Assembly (NCBI GenBank): GCA_934098665.1
Contig: CAKOOO010000027.1
Span: forward strand, 1-6,516
Length of the DNA stretch: 6,516 nucleotides
Direction of reading: 5' to 3'
From: an uncultured Bacilli bacterium
Lineage (GTDB): Bacteria; Bacillota_I; Bacilli_A; RF39; UBA660
Below the pieces are notes generated by a model. That model saw only the letters and a program-made list of their open reading frames with translations, ran no database searches and was not told the DNA's origin. How positions within the stretch are numbered: position 1 is the stretch's first letter; every line of letters starts with the position of its first letter. Positions 5,218-6,516 of the stretch are shown piece by piece. Made by a program: the position numbers and the translations under genes.

Positions 5218-6340
5218 AACCTTCTCCTTTAACTAATAAATCAATTTCAGATTTTTTTTCATTATAAAAATTAATAGTTTTATTAATAATATCCTCTTTT
5301 TTAGCAAAAGATATTACATATATATTATCATCTACTTCAATATAAGATATACTTTCACCATCCCGTGTATTTACTCTTACAACATAATCTTTTATATTTG
5401 AAAGTTTTAAGGGATAAATATTACTTAAATAATCAAGTTCACCCGAAGACAATGAATTATATAAATTTTTAGGAATATCATATCCGAAACTATTTATAAC
5501 ATTATAACTTTTTAAAGTTGTTTTTTGAATATTTAAGCTAGATAACTTTAAAACTAACATTTTCATATTATCAAGCATATTAATAAGGTCTTTTTCATCA
5601 TTTTCTTTTACATCCTTAAGTCTTTCTTCAAACATATTATATTTTTGAAGTAAAGATAAAAACAATGAAATAAAAATTGGTTCTTCATAAGTATAATTAT
5701 TGTCAACAATATAATTGCTTGCAACTGTAAAAATACTAGAAAATTTTGGATTATTTATATATTTTTCATAAAGAATATAATTACTATGAATAAATGTAGA
5801 TACTTCAATATACACTGGGCTTTCTTGAACCTTTTTTTGAATATTAACAGTTCTTTTTGAAAGTTCTACTTTTTCAAGTGATTCATCAAAACTTATTTTT
5901 GGAATTACTTTTTTATTTGGTTTATAATTTGTTAAAACTATATTTATTTCAGAAATTGAAAAATTTCGATCCATCATAAATTTTGTTAAAAAAGAATAAT
6001 CAAAAGTTCCATATTCATAATCATCCTTTATACTAACAAGTTTTTTTTCCTTTTCATCTAAATTTGCAAAATATGGATACTTTAAAATACTTGATATAAG
6101 ATTATCATATTTTGCAAAGTCCAAATATTCTTTTTCAGTTTCATTCTTGCACTCCAAAATTTTATTTTTAAATTCATCACTAAATAATTTGTTATTATCA
6201 TAGTCTAAAAGAGGATATAAAATTTTTATATCCATCGTATTTAAAAAATTTTTTAATGTATATACAAATTTTAGATTACTCATAACATCTTTATAATATG
6301 TAAGTAAGCTATTATTAAATTTATTTATTACCTCTACCAT
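5207..6340 (-). CDS. Uncharacterised 377-residue cytoplasmic protein
   Basis: I do not recognise this protein. It starts MVEVINKFNNSLL, is Lys/Asn/Glu-rich and appears mostly alpha-helical, with no signal peptide, membrane helix or Cys-based metal site. A middle segment (SFLTKFMMDRNFSISEINIVLTNY, around residue 115-135, split here only for reference) has the look of a helix-turn-helix or similar small helical bundle. The C-terminal 65 residues differ and look alpha/beta: YVVRVNTRDGESI, then YIEVDDNIYVISFA and a Lys-rich helix. The frame stays open to a GTG at 6367, which would add nine residues, but that GTG lies inside the promoter and has no Shine-Dalgarno. The ATG at 6340 is preceded by AGGG with 8 bases spacing and is preferred. 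It is co-transcribed with the overlapping 62-residue gene, follows tuf, and is separated from it by a terminator. The helix-turn-helix reading is a weak visual impression. Confidence 0.85.
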   Translation of the reverse strand: MVEVINKFNNSLLTYYKDVMSNLKFVYTLKNFLNTMDIKILYPLLDYDNNKLFSDEFKNKILECKNETEKEYLDFAKYDNLISSILKYPYFANLDEKEKKLVSIKDDYEYGTFDYSFLTKFMMDRNFSISEINIVLTNYKPNKKVIPKISFDESLEKVELSKRTVNIQKKVQESPVYIEVSTFIHSNYILYEKYINNPKFSSIFTVASNYIVDNNYTYEEPIFISLFLSLLQKYNMFEERLKDVKENDEKDLINMLDNMKMLVLKLSSLNIQKTTLKSYNVINSFGYDIPKNLYNSLSSGELDYLSNIYPLKLSNIKDYVVRVNTRDGESISYIEVDDNIYVISFAKKEDIINKTINFYNEKKSEIDLLVKGEGYAR

Positions 6341-6348
6341 AATTACTA

Positions 6349-6352
6349 CCCT
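6349..6352 (-). promoter_or_regulatory. Ribosome binding site that decides the start of the 377-residue protein
   Basis: TTAGGG on the minus strand places AGGG at 6352-6349, 8 bases before the ATG at 6340. The alternative GTG at 6367 has no purine-rich site upstream; the bases before it are the TATAATTT of the promoter region. Confidence 0.6.
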
Positions 6353-6357
6353 AATTA

Positions 6358-6387
6358 ATTTTATCACAAATTATAATTGTTTGTAAA
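6358..6387 (-). promoter_or_regulatory. Promoter of the 377/62-residue gene pair
   Basis: Two overlapping readings are possible on the minus strand. TTTACA (6387-6382) with an 18-base spacer and TAAAAT (6363-6358), the latter preceded by TGA as an extended -10, would start transcription just before the Shine-Dalgarno. A perfect TATAAT at 6375-6370 could instead be used, with only the T-tract of the tuf terminator as its -35 region. Either way the pair has its own promoter directly after the tuf terminator. Confidence 0.5.
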
Positions 6388-6389
6388 TC

Positions 6390-6416
6390 AAAAAAAAACA
6401 CTAACTTACGTTAATG
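6390..6416 (-). terminator. Rho-independent terminator of tuf
   Basis: On the minus strand CATTAAC (6416-6410) pairs with GTTAGTG (6405-6399) across the 4-base loop GTAA, and nine U residues follow (6398-6390). An A-tract before the stem could extend it. One of the seven pairs is a U-G wobble that becomes an A-C mismatch on the other strand, so the hairpin favours tuf-direction RNA. It starts 14 bases after the tuf stop. Confidence 0.9.
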
Positions 6417-6430
6417 ATTTTTTTGTTTTC

Positions 6431-6516
6431 TTATTTTACAATTTCAGAAACAACACCGGCACCAACAGTTCTTCCACCTTCACGGATAGAGAATTTAGTA
6501 CCTTTTTCAAGAGCTA
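6431..6516 (-). CDS. tuf: Elongation factor Tu, C-terminal fragment (runs off the right edge)
   Basis: EF-Tu is the GTPase that delivers aminoacyl-tRNA to the ribosome. The last 27 full codons are present and end in TAA at 6433-6431. They read ALEKGTKFSIREGGRTVGAG and then VVSEIVK, which is the highly conserved end of domain 3, including the REGGRTVGAGVV motif that contacts aminoacyl-tRNA and the kirromycin-side surface. The GTPase domain and the start lie outside the window. Codon use is richer in GC than in the neighbours (for example GGA GGT GCC), as expected of a highly expressed gene. Identification is certain. Confidence 0.98.
   Translation of the reverse strand, partial: ALEKGTKFSIREGGRTVGAGVVSEIVK

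Noticed and set aside
1..6516. Reassignment of UGA to Trp, since none of the seven stops is TGA.
   Set aside because: Trp is encoded by TGG in every frame read here and the genes are full length under the standard code. The lack of TGA stops fits a very AT-rich genome and a small sample.

Overview
The window is very AT-rich. Hand-counted 60-base blocks run from about 20% GC in the FemAB-like gene to 50% in one part of the surface-protein gene. Promoters and ribosome binding sites are of Gram-positive type (TATAAT boxes, AAAGGAG/AGGAGG sites). The proteins recognised are EF-Tu, enolase, the start of a pyruvate:ferredoxin (flavodoxin) oxidoreductase, a FemAB-type peptidoglycan-bridge enzyme and a SipW-type secreted protein. 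Together they suggest an anaerobic, walled, low-GC member of the Bacillota, probably a gut Bacilli-like lineage. The exact lineage cannot be fixed from this sequence. All seven stop codons present are TAA or TAG, but Trp is TGG throughout, so the standard code fits.

Layout from left to right. Bases 1-74 (minus) hold the first 24 full codons of a pyruvate:ferredoxin oxidoreductase that runs off the left edge. Bases 129-1781 (minus) encode a 550-residue secreted or surface protein with its own promoter; nearly identical terminator hairpins lie on both sides of it. Bases 1872-3674 (minus) form a two-gene unit, a six-helix DUF308/HdeD-like membrane protein followed 6 bases later by a short but catalytically complete enolase. 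Bases 3771-5012 (plus) encode the FemAB-like aminoacyltransferase. Bases 5029-6340 (minus) hold an unrecognised 377-residue protein overlapping a 62-residue possible helix-turn-helix protein. Bases 6431-6516 (minus) are the last 27 full codons of tuf, followed by a good terminator.

The most notable regulatory structure lies between the DUF308 gene and the FemAB gene. One palindromic TTGCAA hexamer sits exactly 17 bases from a perfect TATAAT on each side. It therefore appears to serve as the -35 box of two back-to-back promoters, which could make expression of the membrane-protein/enolase unit and the cell-wall gene mutually exclusive at the level of polymerase binding.

The units are packed tightly and each seems to be transcribed separately. 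Terminator hairpins extend into the 3' ends of coding sequences (enolase, FemAB-like), and the promoter of the next gene starts within a few bases of the preceding terminator. Enolase makes phosphoenolpyruvate and pyruvate:ferredoxin oxidoreductase consumes pyruvate, so both belong to central fermentative metabolism, but nothing here shows that they are co-regulated. I see no mobile-element genes, CRISPR array, tRNA or rRNA, and no defence or biosynthetic system I would call new.
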